The translations under genes were made by a program, and so were the position numbers. Of a DNA stretch of 64,000 bases, positions 49,280 to 57,600 are shown one piece after another (positions within the stretch are counted from its first letter, which is position 1; the number at the start of each line of letters is the position of its first letter). Source of the stretch: Hymenobacter rubripertinctus. Its GTDB lineage: Bacteria > Bacteroidota > Bacteroidia > Cytophagales > Hymenobacteraceae. The DNA lies in contig NZ_QYCN01000014.1 in assembly GCF_003583925.1 (NCBI RefSeq), positions 14,105 to 78,104 of the forward strand, written 5' to 3'. Below the pieces are notes generated by a model. That model searched no databases. It saw only the letters and a list, made by a program, of their open reading frames with translations, and had not been told where the DNA came from.

Positions 49280-49714
49280 ATGGCCCGCATCCGAATCGAC
49301 CTGCCCGACCGCTACCTGCTCACCTTGGAGCTGCCCATCCGCATCACCGACCTCAACTACGGGGCTCACCTGGGCAACGACGCCCTGCTCAGCCTGCTCC
49401 ACGAGGCGCGGGTGCAGCTGCTGCGCCACCTGGGCCAGCCCGAGTTCGACCCCGCCACCGGCCTGGGCCACATCATGGCCGACGTGGCCATCGAGTACAA
49501 GGGCGAGGGCTTCTACGGCGATACGCTCCGGATTCAGGTGGGCGCCGCCGACCTGGGCAAGTACGGCTTCGACCTAGTGTACTGGGTGCACAACCAGGAC
49601 AGCCGCGAAATTGCGCGGGCCAAAACCGGCATGCTCTGCTTCGACTACAACACCCGCAAGCTGCGCCTGCTGCCCGAAGCCTACGCCGCCCGCCTGCGCG
49701 GCGAAACCGCGTGA
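49280..49714 (+). CDS. Acyl-CoA thioesterase-like hotdog protein
   Basis: A 144-residue cytoplasmic protein of the 4-hydroxybenzoyl-CoA/YbgC-like hotdog thioesterase family. The N-terminal LELPIRITDLNYGAHLGNDALLSLLHEAR (about residues 15-43) is the family opening (Asp-x-N-x-G-H-x-G-N), followed by MADVAIEYKGEGFYGDTLRIQV. It is expected to hydrolyse small or medium acyl-CoAs. Its last bases overlap the GTG start of the ThiE-like gene in the sequence GTGA, so the two are translationally coupled. No direct metabolic link between the two is obvious. Confidence 0.87.
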   Translation: MARIRIDLPDRYLLTLELPIRITDLNYGAHLGNDALLSLLHEARVQLLRHLGQPEFDPATGLGHIMADVAIEYKGEGFYGDTLRIQVGAADLGKYGFDLVYWVHNQDSREIARAKTGMLCFDYNTRKLRLLPEAYAARLRGETA

Positions 49715-50319
49715 GCCCCGCCGGCTTCGGGTTGCTGCTGCTGACGCCGCCCGTGCCCCATCCGCGGGAGCAAACCATTCTGGCGCAGCTCCTGACGGCC
49801 CCCGTTCCGCCCGCCCGCCTGCACCTGCGCCGCCCCGCCTGGACCCGCGCCCAAACGGCTGCCTGGCTCCAGGCCCTGCCCGCCGCCTGGCTGCCCCGCG
49901 TGGTGCTGCACGCCCACCACGAGCTGGCCCGGGAGTTGGCCGTTGGTGGCCTCCACCTCCCGGCCGCCGCCCGCGCCTCGGGCCGCCGGCCGCCGCTGCC
50001 CCGGGGCTGCACCCTCTCCACGGCCCTGCACACGCTGGCAGAGGTGCGGAACCTGGCGGCGGATTACGATTACGTCTTGCTCAGCCCCCTCTTCGACAGC
50101 CTCAGCAAAGCCGGCTATGCCAGTGCCTTCGAGCTACCGGCCGTAACGGCCGTTCTGCGGGAAGTGCCGGCCGCCAGCGTGGTGGCCCTGGGCGGCATCA
50201 GCGCCCGCACCCTGCCCCTGATCCGGCCCGCCGGTTTTGCCGGGGCCGCCGTGCTCGGGGCCGTCTGGCAAGCCCCCGATCCGGTGGCGGCCTGGCAGGC
50301 GCTGGTAGCTGGCGAGTAA
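49711..50319 (+). CDS. ThiE/TenI-like thiamine phosphate synthase family protein
   Basis: A 202-residue TIM-barrel protein of the ThiE/TenI family. ThiE joins the pyrimidine and thiazole moieties to give thiamine phosphate; TenI-like relatives are isomerases of the thiazole precursor. Visible family elements are VVLHAHHELARELAVGGLHLP (about 68-88), DYVLLSPLFDSLSKAGY (about 118-134) and VVALGGISARTLPLI (about 158-172), with phosphate-binding turns. The conserved pyrimidine-binding residues of ThiE are not all evident, and no other thi gene is near, so a TenI-like role is equally possible. The start is GTG at 49711, overlapping the previous stop codon as GTGA; no ATG fits. Confidence 0.8.
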   Translation: MSPAGFGLLLLTPPVPHPREQTILAQLLTAPVPPARLHLRRPAWTRAQTAAWLQALPAAWLPRVVLHAHHELARELAVGGLHLPAAARASGRRPPLPRGCTLSTALHTLAEVRNLAADYDYVLLSPLFDSLSKAGYASAFELPAVTAVLREVPAASVVALGGISARTLPLIRPAGFAGAAVLGAVWQAPDPVAAWQALVAGE

Positions 50320-50408
50320 GGCAAGCGGCTCCGGCATCAAATCAGGTTTGCCCGCGGGGCCTGTTCGTTTTTTCGTGCGCAGCTGTTCCCCCATGCCCCG
50401 GAGGGGCA

Positions 50409-51137
50409 TTAACTCAGGATCACCACCTGCCACCGGAAAGCCCAGCGCCAGCGCAGGGTGTAGCGCCCGATGCCGGCCGCCGCCAGCAGTCGTTGCAGCT
50501 CCGGCCGGGTGAATGCCCGGGCAACCGACAGGGGTGCGTCGTGGCGAACGAGGCGGGAGCCCCCCAGCAGCCGGGTGAGCCAGCGGATGCTGTGGTAGGC
50601 CAGCCAATGGCGGTGCAGGTCGTTGATGATGACCGCTACCCCGGCCTGCTGGTGCCACTGGGCCAGCATAGTGGTCAGCTGATCATCCGAGAAATGGTGG
50701 CAGAACAGGCTGGCCGTGAGCACGTCGAAGGGCTGCTGCCGGAAGGTCGGGGAGAAAATATCGGCCTGCTGGAAGCGGATTTCCGGGTACTGCGCGCACT
50801 TGGCGGCGGCGTAGTCCAGCATGAAAGCGTTGGCATCGACGCCCACCAGCTCCACGCCCACGCCCCGGCGGCGCGCCCAGCGGGCAATGCGGCGGAGCGT
50901 GTCGCCGCCGCCGCTGCCCAGGTCGGCCAGGCGCAGGGGGCGGGTGGCCGGCAAGTGGGGGCGCAGGCGGTCCAGGGCATCGAGCACCGGCGCGTAGCCC
51001 CCCAGCCAGGTGTTCACGGTTTCCAGCTCGTCGAGGTTCTGCCGCAATTCCTCCGAGGCCAGCGTCAGGTCATCCATCAGCTCTTCCTGATGGGAACGAG
51101 CGCGCAAATCAGCCATCTGTTTTACTAAGGTGAGCAT
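50409..51137 (-). CDS. Class I SAM-dependent methyltransferase in type III PKS cluster
   Basis: A 242-residue cytoplasmic methyltransferase. The SAM-binding motif I is LADLGSGGGDTLRRIARWA (about residues 70-88), with the acidic end of strand two in VGVDANAFML and motif post-II/III around FQQADIFSPTF and FDVLTASLFCHHFSD. It starts 39 bases after the type III polyketide synthase gene and is certainly co-transcribed with it, so it probably methylates the hydroxyl groups or the ring of the polyketide product. The ATG at 51137 is chosen over a TTG three codons upstream. A small hairpin (CATGCCCCGGAGGGGCATT, 50392-50410) overlaps the stop codon. Confidence 0.85.
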   Translation of the reverse strand: MLTLVKQMADLRARSHQEELMDDLTLASEELRQNLDELETVNTWLGGYAPVLDALDRLRPHLPATRPLRLADLGSGGGDTLRRIARWARRRGVGVELVGVDANAFMLDYAAAKCAQYPEIRFQQADIFSPTFRQQPFDVLTASLFCHHFSDDQLTTMLAQWHQQAGVAVIINDLHRHWLAYHSIRWLTRLLGGSRLVRHDAPLSVARAFTRPELQRLLAAAGIGRYTLRWRWAFRWQVVILS

Positions 51138-51176
51138 TGAGGGCAATACTGAGGGACCTGAGCGGCAGCTGGGGGC

Positions 51177-52355
51177 TTACGCGACCAGCGCCGGGGCTGG
51201 GGCCGCGCTTTTCATGCTGGCCACCTGCGCCACCTGCTTCCCCTCGCCAACGGCCACCGTCAGCAGCATGGCTTCCAGGGTGAGGCCGGGGCCGAAGGCG
51301 AAACTGAGCACCGGGGCGCCCGCGTCGGCCGCCGTGAAACCGGCCAGCAGGTCGCGCAGCACGAACAGCACCGTGGCCGACGACATGTTGCCGTAGTCGC
51401 GCAGCACCTGGTAGGCGTAGCGGTTGTCGTGGGTGGTCAGGCCCAGCGCCTGCTCAATGGACTCCAGGATTTTGCGGCCGCCGGGATGAATGGCAAATGC
51501 CCGGATATCGGCCAGCCGCACCGGCAAATCGGCCAGCAGGCGGTGGGTAAGCTGCCCGATGCCCTGCTGAATCATGCGTGGCACGTAGGAGGAGAGCGTC
51601 ATCTCGAAGCCAAAGTCGTTGATGTGCCAGGCCATATCGGCGTGCCCGTCGGGCTCCAGGCCGCAGTGAAAGGCCGTGAGGGCCAGGCTGGGCCGCGCGG
51701 GCGCGGGCGCACTCTGCACCAGGGCCGCCGCCGCCCCGTCGCCGAACAGGGCGTTGGACACGAGGTGGTCGTCCTGCTGGCTTTTCTGGAAGTGCAGGGT
51801 GCATAGCTCCGTGCACACCACCAGTACCCGGGCTCCGGGTGTGGCGCGGCAGAAAGCATCGGCCAGCTTCAGGCCGTTTACGGCCGCGTAGCAGCCCATA
51901 AAGTTCACGCACGTACGCTGTACGTGCCCCGAAAGGCCCAGCGCCCCCACCAGCTCGATATCCAGGCCGGGGGCGTACATGCCGGTGCAGCTCACCGTAA
52001 TCAGGTGGGTAATGCTGGCGTAATCGACCTCGGGCAGCTGCTCCAGGCACGCGCGCACGGCCGCCACCGACAGCGGCAGGGCGTGGCGGCGGTACTCGGC
52101 CATGCGCTGGCCCACCGACGGGAAGGGCTCCAGCCCGGGCGTGTTGGGGAAAAACTCGAACTCCCCGTTAGCCCGGGCGTAGTCGGGCAGCACGGAGTAG
52201 CGCTGCCCAATGCCTGACACCCGGTAGAGGGCCCGCAGCTTGCGCGTACCTTTTTCGTCCAGCTCCAGGGCGCTGGCCATGAAATCGGCAATTTGCAGTT
52301 GCGGGATACGGTGGGGCGGGTTGGCTGTGCCAATGGCACACAAATAACTACTCAT
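51177..52355 (-). CDS. Type III polyketide synthase (chalcone/stilbene synthase family)
   Basis: A 392-residue homodimeric ketosynthase of the chalcone synthase superfamily, which condenses an acyl-CoA starter with several malonyl-CoA units and cyclises the product to a resorcinol, pyrone or related ring. The triad is intact: Cys155 (VNFMGCYAA), His290 (FAIHPGG) and Asn323 (YGNMSSAT). The C-terminal FAFGPGLTLEAMLL is the standard family ending. Bacterial relatives often use long-chain acyl starters to make alkylresorcinols or alkylpyrones; starter choice cannot be read here. It lies between a flavoprotein gene upstream and a methyltransferase downstream, the gene set of a phenolic-lipid pathway. 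Confidence 0.93.
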   Translation of the reverse strand: MSSYLCAIGTANPPHRIPQLQIADFMASALELDEKGTRKLRALYRVSGIGQRYSVLPDYARANGEFEFFPNTPGLEPFPSVGQRMAEYRRHALPLSVAAVRACLEQLPEVDYASITHLITVSCTGMYAPGLDIELVGALGLSGHVQRTCVNFMGCYAAVNGLKLADAFCRATPGARVLVVCTELCTLHFQKSQQDDHLVSNALFGDGAAAALVQSAPAPARPSLALTAFHCGLEPDGHADMAWHINDFGFEMTLSSYVPRMIQQGIGQLTHRLLADLPVRLADIRAFAIHPGGRKILESIEQALGLTTHDNRYAYQVLRDYGNMSSATVLFVLRDLLAGFTAADAGAPVLSFAFGPGLTLEAMLLTVAVGEGKQVAQVASMKSAAPAPALVA

Positions 52356-52422
52356 CAGAGGCAGTTTACGTAAAAAAGCAACCCCGAAGGTTACAGCTTT
52401 TCGTGGTGGATTCGGGATGATG

Positions 52423-52457
52423 GAATTTCAACGGGTAAACCGCTTGAATTCAACGGG
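52423..52457. promoter_or_regulatory. Direct repeats upstream of the type III PKS gene
   Basis: GAATTTCAACGGG (52423-52435) and GAATTCAACGGG (52446-52457) repeat about 23 bases apart, two helical turns, some 70-100 bases before the PKS start. They could be an operator; no known factor is suggested. Confidence 0.35.
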
Positions 52458-52463
52458 GAAGGA

Positions 52464-53579
52464 TCAGAAAACCTGGCCGTGGGTCCGGCGCATCAGGCCC
52501 TGCACGGCTCCGGGCAGCAGCCGCAGCCCACTCACCACTACCTCACTCAACAGCGGCTGCCCGAATAATCGTTGCACGGTGCGGCCCACCCGCAGGCGGC
52601 TGGCAAAGGCGCGTTGCCAGCTGCCGGTGTAGGCAGCCTCCAGCTGGGGGCGGGTAAGCTGGCGGCGCAGAAAGGCATCGGCATGGGTAGCGGCCAGGCT
52701 GGCCCCGTGGATGGCCATGGCCATGCCGTTGCCGCAGAGGGGCGTAATCAGGCCCGCCGCGTCGCCGGCCAGCAGCACGTGCTGCTCCAGGCAGGTTTTG
52801 GGCGCGAAGGAAATTTCGTTGATGACTTCCGGCTGCGGGTAAAGCACTTCGGCCGTTGCCAGAATGTGGCGCAGGTGGGGGTTGCGGGCCAGCACCCGTT
52901 CCTCCAACCGCGCAATGGTGCCCTGGGCCTTGAGGTTGCGGCGGGTGGTGAGGTAGCAAAAGCAGAACTTGTCCTCTTCAATGGCCGAGATGCCCGCGTA
53001 GCCATCGGCGAAATTGTGCAGCGCAATCAGGTCGCGGGGCATGTCGGGGTAACGCAGGTGGTATTTGACGCCCAGGTAAGGCGAGCGTTGGGTGAAGAAA
53101 GGGCGGGCCAGCTGCCGGTCGAGGGCACTGCGCTTGCCGTACGTGCCCAGCACCACCCGGGCGGGCAGGCGGCGGCCATCGGCCAGCACTACATGGTGGG
53201 CATCGGCGGCGGCCTCAAACTCCACGTCGCTGACGGTGGCCTGCACCACCTGCACCCCCACTGCCAGCGCGCGCCGGTACAAAAACTCATCGAGCACGTA
53301 GCGGCTGATGCCGAAGCCGCCCAGGTCGAGGGGCGCGCGCAGCCGGCGGCCGGCCGGGGAACTCACCTCGAACCGGGTAATAACGGCCGGCGCAAGCACA
53401 GCCGGATCGACGCCAAGCCGCCGCAGGTAGGGCAGCACCTCGTTGGAAACGTACTCGCCGCACACCCGGTGAAACGGGTAGTGCCGCCGCTCCACCAGCG
53501 TTACGGCGTGACCGCGCCCGCGCAAATCCAGTGCCGCGCACAAGCCCCCTAAGCCCCCCCCTATAATGACAACGTCCAA
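52464..53579 (-). CDS. FAD-dependent oxidoreductase in type III PKS cluster
   Basis: A 371-residue flavoprotein of the geranylgeranyl-reductase/aromatic-hydroxylase-like group. FAD-binding motifs are VVIIGGGLGGLCAALDLRGRGH (residues 3-24) and, near residue 270, LLAGDAAGLITPLCGNGMAMAIHGA. The conserved RRHYPFHRVCGEYVS block follows the first motif. In phenolic-lipid operons such enzymes hydroxylate the ring to give quinones; a reductase role on an isoprenoid chain is an alternative. The start is unusual: the frame has no upstream ATG before a stop, so the gene apparently begins with TTG at 53579, right before the FAD motif. It lies 108 bases upstream of the PKS gene. Confidence 0.88.
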   Translation of the reverse strand: MDVVIIGGGLGGLCAALDLRGRGHAVTLVERRHYPFHRVCGEYVSNEVLPYLRRLGVDPAVLAPAVITRFEVSSPAGRRLRAPLDLGGFGISRYVLDEFLYRRALAVGVQVVQATVSDVEFEAAADAHHVVLADGRRLPARVVLGTYGKRSALDRQLARPFFTQRSPYLGVKYHLRYPDMPRDLIALHNFADGYAGISAIEEDKFCFCYLTTRRNLKAQGTIARLEERVLARNPHLRHILATAEVLYPQPEVINEISFAPKTCLEQHVLLAGDAAGLITPLCGNGMAMAIHGASLAATHADAFLRRQLTRPQLEAAYTGSWQRAFASRLRVGRTVQRLFGQPLLSEVVVSGLRLLPGAVQGLMRRTHGQVF

Positions 53580-53673
53580 CTTATTTTGCAGGGTAAAAAG
53601 GTGAGTGTGAGCCGAAAGAACAGGGTTTCATCGAAGAAGTATTATATTCTGCTGATTTAGCCGGCCGCGCTAG

Positions 53674-53681
53674 TATTTTTG
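53674..53681 (+). promoter_or_regulatory. Candidate -7 box for the sorting-domain protein gene
   Basis: TATTTTTG matches TAnnTTTG; CTG occupies the -33 position 19 bases upstream (one mismatch to TTG). The ATG is 75 bases downstream. Confidence 0.4.
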
Positions 53682-53756
53682 TCAACCTAAATCCTTGCCC
53701 GTCGTTAGGAATAGTCCGTCCGGCACGCTTGCGCCGCCCTCCCAAAGAAGTATACT

Positions 53757-54125
53757 ATGATGCCACTCCTACGCGTTTTTTTCCTGTTTGCTCTTTTAGC
53801 GGTGGGTTTGCCCAGTAGTTTATCCGGGGCCCACGCCCAGGCGGCGGCCCGGCCGGCTCCCAAACCGAGCGAAGAAAAGGCTTTGCTGGTATTTCCGAAT
53901 CCGAGCACCGGCATCGTGCACATTGCCATCAACGGCTTCGAAGGCCGTAAGCTGGAGCTGCGCGTGCTCAACGTTATCGGCACGGTGATGTACCGCGAAA
54001 CGCTGACGGAGCTCAACGAGCGCTACACCCGCACCCTCGACCTGAGCAAGTTTGCCAACGGCCTCTACTATGTGAAGCTGGAAGCCGACAACGCCAGCGA
54101 AATGCGCAAGCTCGTCATCCGCTGA
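53757..54125 (+). CDS. Minimal secreted protein consisting of a T9SS sorting domain
   Basis: A 122-residue exported protein. A signal peptide (about residues 1-28, ending AHAQ) and a short proline-alanine linker are followed directly by what looks like a T9SS type A C-terminal domain: LLVFPNPSTGIVHIAINGFEGRKLELRVLNVIGTVMYRETL and a final FANGLYYVKLEADNASEMRKLVIR. There is no separate cargo domain, so the sorting domain is the whole mature protein. Two adjacent ATGs (53757, 53760) are possible starts. Such proteins may act as surface filler, as a regulator of the sorting machinery, or simply have another, unknown job; the sequence does not tell. Confidence 0.82.
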   Translation: MMPLLRVFFLFALLAVGLPSSLSGAHAQAAARPAPKPSEEKALLVFPNPSTGIVHIAINGFEGRKLELRVLNVIGTVMYRETLTELNERYTRTLDLSKFANGLYYVKLEADNASEMRKLVIR

Positions 54126-54149
54126 CCGACGCACCCATTAGCAGCTACG

Positions 54150-54181
54150 CAAGAGGCCCCTGCAATTGCAGGGGCCTCTTG
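54150..54181. terminator. Perfect palindromic terminator
   Basis: A perfect 32-base palindrome (half CAAGAGGCCCCTGCAA) between the sorting-domain gene and the convergent 38-codon gene. Confidence 0.8.
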
Positions 54182-54209
54182 CGCGTTCAGGGCCGGAGCC
54201 GGGAATCTA

Positions 54210-54326
54210 CTAGTTGTTGCGAACCCGCACGGGCTCGGGCCGGAGCATGGCCTTAACATTGTTGATGGTATCAAAAGCCAGCAAAACCGTGGCCAGGGCA
54301 ATTCCGAAAAAGATCAGGAGCGTCAT
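54210..54326 (-). CDS. 38-residue putative single-pass membrane peptide
   Basis: A short frame from ATG (54324-54326) to TAG (54210-54212) that encodes MTLLIFFGIALATVLLAF, then DTINNVKAMLRPEPVRVRNN. The first 18 residues form one transmembrane helix; the rest is a basic tail, which by the positive-inside rule would face the cytoplasm. The frame is free of rare codons, ends close to a strong terminator and fills an otherwise unexplained gap. It has no known family. A small membrane regulator is a reasonable guess, but there is no direct evidence for function or expression. Confidence 0.6.
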   Translation of the reverse strand: MTLLIFFGIALATVLLAFDTINNVKAMLRPEPVRVRNN

Positions 54327-54643
54327 ACAGAAAAAGGAATAAGAGAAAAAAAGCAGCTTAAGCCAACTACTACAGCTTGAAATGCGGAGCGTTGCCGGAG
54401 CTGTACAGACAAGTAACTACAAATACCCCGCCTAAGTTGCCGCATAATTATGTGCTTGCGCGCCGGGCGCTGGGCGCCAGTGCGCCAGTGCGCGGCCCCG
54501 TAGCGGGCAGTGGCTGCGGCCCCGCCAACCGGGGCCGCGCTGGGCCGGCTATGGATGGCGGGGCCGGATCAGGGACAGCGGGCGGGCGGGTTGCCGCAGC
54601 GCACCCGGACTGGCCGGCTTTCCAGCGGAGGCCGGGCGCGGCG
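54327..54643. other. Intergenic region upstream of the 38-codon gene
   Basis: About 317 bases with an AT-rich part next to the small gene (probable promoter) and a GC-rich low-complexity part (GCGCTGGGCGCCAGTGCGCC and so on) next to the kinase stop codon. No gene is seen. Confidence 0.5.
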
Positions 54644-57600
54644 TTACGCGGAAAAGTCAGCCTGGAGCTGCCGGATGACCTCATCCACGATGTGGCGAAC
54701 CTGCTCCACTCCCTGAGTCAGGCGCTCCCAGTCGGCCGTTGCGGGGGCGTAGGCCGCCGCTTCCAGGTCGCGCAACACGCTTCGCAGCGGAGTTACCTGA
54801 AGGCCGTCGATGGAGCTTTTCAGGTGATGCGCGGCGGCCCCCAGCTTTTGCAGGTTCTGCTCCCGCAGGTGCCGCTCCAGGTCGGCTACCACGGGTGGGG
54901 TAGTGCTGACGAAGATGGCCACCAGCCGCCGGATAAATACCTCGTCGTTGTCGGACAGGCGGCGCAGCTGCTCCACATCGTAGAGCCGTTCGGGGGGGAG
55001 TAGGGCGGGGCAGGGCAGGGCGGTGGGCGTCAGCGGGGCGTCGGGCGTCAGGTTCAGCAGCTTGGCCAGCACGTGGAAGAGCTCGGTTTCCTGGAAGGGT
55101 TTGGACAGGTACGCATCGAGGCCGGCGGTAAGGTAGCGCGCCTCCTCCCCGGGCATGGCGTGGGCCGTGAGGGCCACTACGGGCGTGGCGGCCCGCGCCG
55201 GGTCGGGGTGCTGGCGCAGCAGTTGGGTAGCGGCCACCCCGTCCATGCCGGGCATCTGGATATCCATGAGCACCACCGCATACTGGTGCTGCCGGAACAA
55301 AGCCAGGGCCTCCGCGCCGGAGGAGGCCGTATCGACTGTTATTCCCCAGCCCTTGAGCATGACCTGCACCAGCAGCTGGTTGACGGCATTGTCTTCGGTG
55401 AGCAGCACCCGCCGGCCCCGCAGCAGCTGATAATTGGGCGGGGGGGCGGCCACGGCCTGGGCCACGGCCTGCGCGGGGGGCAGCTCCAGCGTAAAGCGGA
55501 ACGTGCTGCCTTGTCCCAGCTTGCTTTCGGCCGTCAGCTCGCCGCCCAGCAACTCAACCAGACCGCGCGAAATGCTCAGTCCCAGCCCCGAGCCGCCGTA
55601 TTCGCGGGCCGTGCTGGCCGAAGCCTGCGTGAAAGGCTCGAAGAGCTGGTGCAACTGGCCCTCCGAAATGCCGATGCCGGTATCGAGAACCGAAAACTGG
55701 TACCGGGCCACTGCTCCCGGCAAACTCACCCGCTGGTAGGTGAGCAGCACCTGGCCCTTCTCGGTGAACTTGATGGCGTTGTTGAGCAGGTTCAGCAGCA
55801 CCTGCCGCAGGCGGTAGGGGTCGCCCGATACCCAGTTGGGTGCTGCATGGGGGAGTTGCAGGCGCAGACTGATGCCCTTTTCCGTGGCCTTGGGCAGCAG
55901 GGCCTGGCAGCTGGCTTTAAGCACTTCCTGCAACTCGAAGGGCACCTGCTCCAGCCGCACCCGTCCGGCCCCCAGCTGGGCCATATCCAGAATGTCGTTG
56001 ATGATGACCAGCAGGTTTTCGGCCGAATACTGGATGTGGTGCAGAAACTGCCGTTGCTCGGGCGTAAGCGTTGTTTTGACCAGCAGCTCCGTGAGCCCCA
56101 TGATGCCGTTCATGGGCGTCCGGATTTCGTGGCTCATATTAGTAAGGAAAGTTTGCCGGGTCTGTGCGTTCTGTTCGGCAACCTCCTTAGCCTGCTCCAG
56201 GGCACGCTGGGTGAGTTTGAGTTCGGTGATGTCGTTATCGACGCCCAGCACCTGCACCGTGCCGTCGGCCAGCACGAAGGGGCGCTTGATGGTGCGGAAC
56301 CAGCGTAAGTGGCCCTGCTCATCATCAAACGTTTCTTCCACGTCGATTTCCTGCTGGGTGCGCAATACCTGCTCATCCTGCATATGGTGGCGGTGCAGGT
56401 CGGGGAAGCGCCGGAGCAGGTTGGCGGCCGGGGTTTGCAGCAAGGCCTCGTTGCTGAGGGCGTAGAGCTGGGCCGTTGCCTGATTGGCCAGCAGGTAGTT
56501 GCCCTGCCCGTCCTTGAGGTAGATCAGGTTGGGTACCGTATCGATTACCTGCCGGAACAGGCGGTTCTGCTCGGCCAGGCGGCGGTTGGCAGACCGGCGC
56601 TGCTCATCCGCGATTTTCCAGCGGGTAATATCCTCCGCACTCCCGATAATCTGGGTGACGTGGCCCTGCTCGTTGCGGGCAAAAGGCGTGTTGCTGATGC
56701 GCAGCCACCGGATAGAGCCGTTGCGGTGGTAGAGCATGTACTCCAGGTGCAGCACCTCACTATCGCGCTGGCGGGCCACTTCCCCGAAGTGCTGCCGCAG
56801 CCGCCGGGCTTCAGCCGGAGGCGTCATATGGGAAATCATGTTGCTGCCCAGTTGCTGCAACTCGGCTTCTGTGTAGCCCAGCATGGATTCCATGAACCGG
56901 TTACAGTACACGTTGGAAGCGCTTGCCACGTCGTAGATGTAGACCAGATTGGGGATGGTGTTGGTAATGCGGTCCACCAAAAAGCGGCTCTGGCGCAGGT
57001 TTTCGTCCGTTTCGCGGCGCTCCGTCACATCGGCGGCCGAGCCCACCAGTTGGTGCACCTGCCCATCCTGATGGTGGGTAAAGGCAGTGCTCCGTATGCT
57101 CAACCACCGCCAGGAACCATCGTGGTGACGAAAGCGGTACTCCGACTGCATAACTTCCCTCTCCTTGAGCTTATCGCGCTGCCCGCTCCGGTGCTGGGCC
57201 ACTATAAAGTCGTCGGGGTGCAGCAGCTGCCGGGCCATATCCGAGCCCATGGCCAGCACCTGCTCGGGTTTGTAGCCTAAAATAAGCTCTACCTGGCGGT
57301 TGCAGTATTCCAGCCGCTGGGCCACCAGATCAAAGATGAACACGATAGTCGGCACCGTGTCGTTGATACGGGCCGTGAAGAGTTGGTTGCGCAGCAGCTC
57401 GGCTTCGGCGCGGCGGCGCTCCCCAATGGCCGTTAGGTACACGTTGGCTCCCTGGTCGTGGCCGAGGGGGGCGATGGTCCAGAGGTAGAACTCATTGGCC
57501 AGGCTCAGCTCCAGCGTCCGGGTTTCGCCGCTGGCCCGTGCCCGCCCGATTTCGGCCTGCAAGAGTGTCCGGGTATCGGCGGCGGCGGTTTTCGTCAGGT

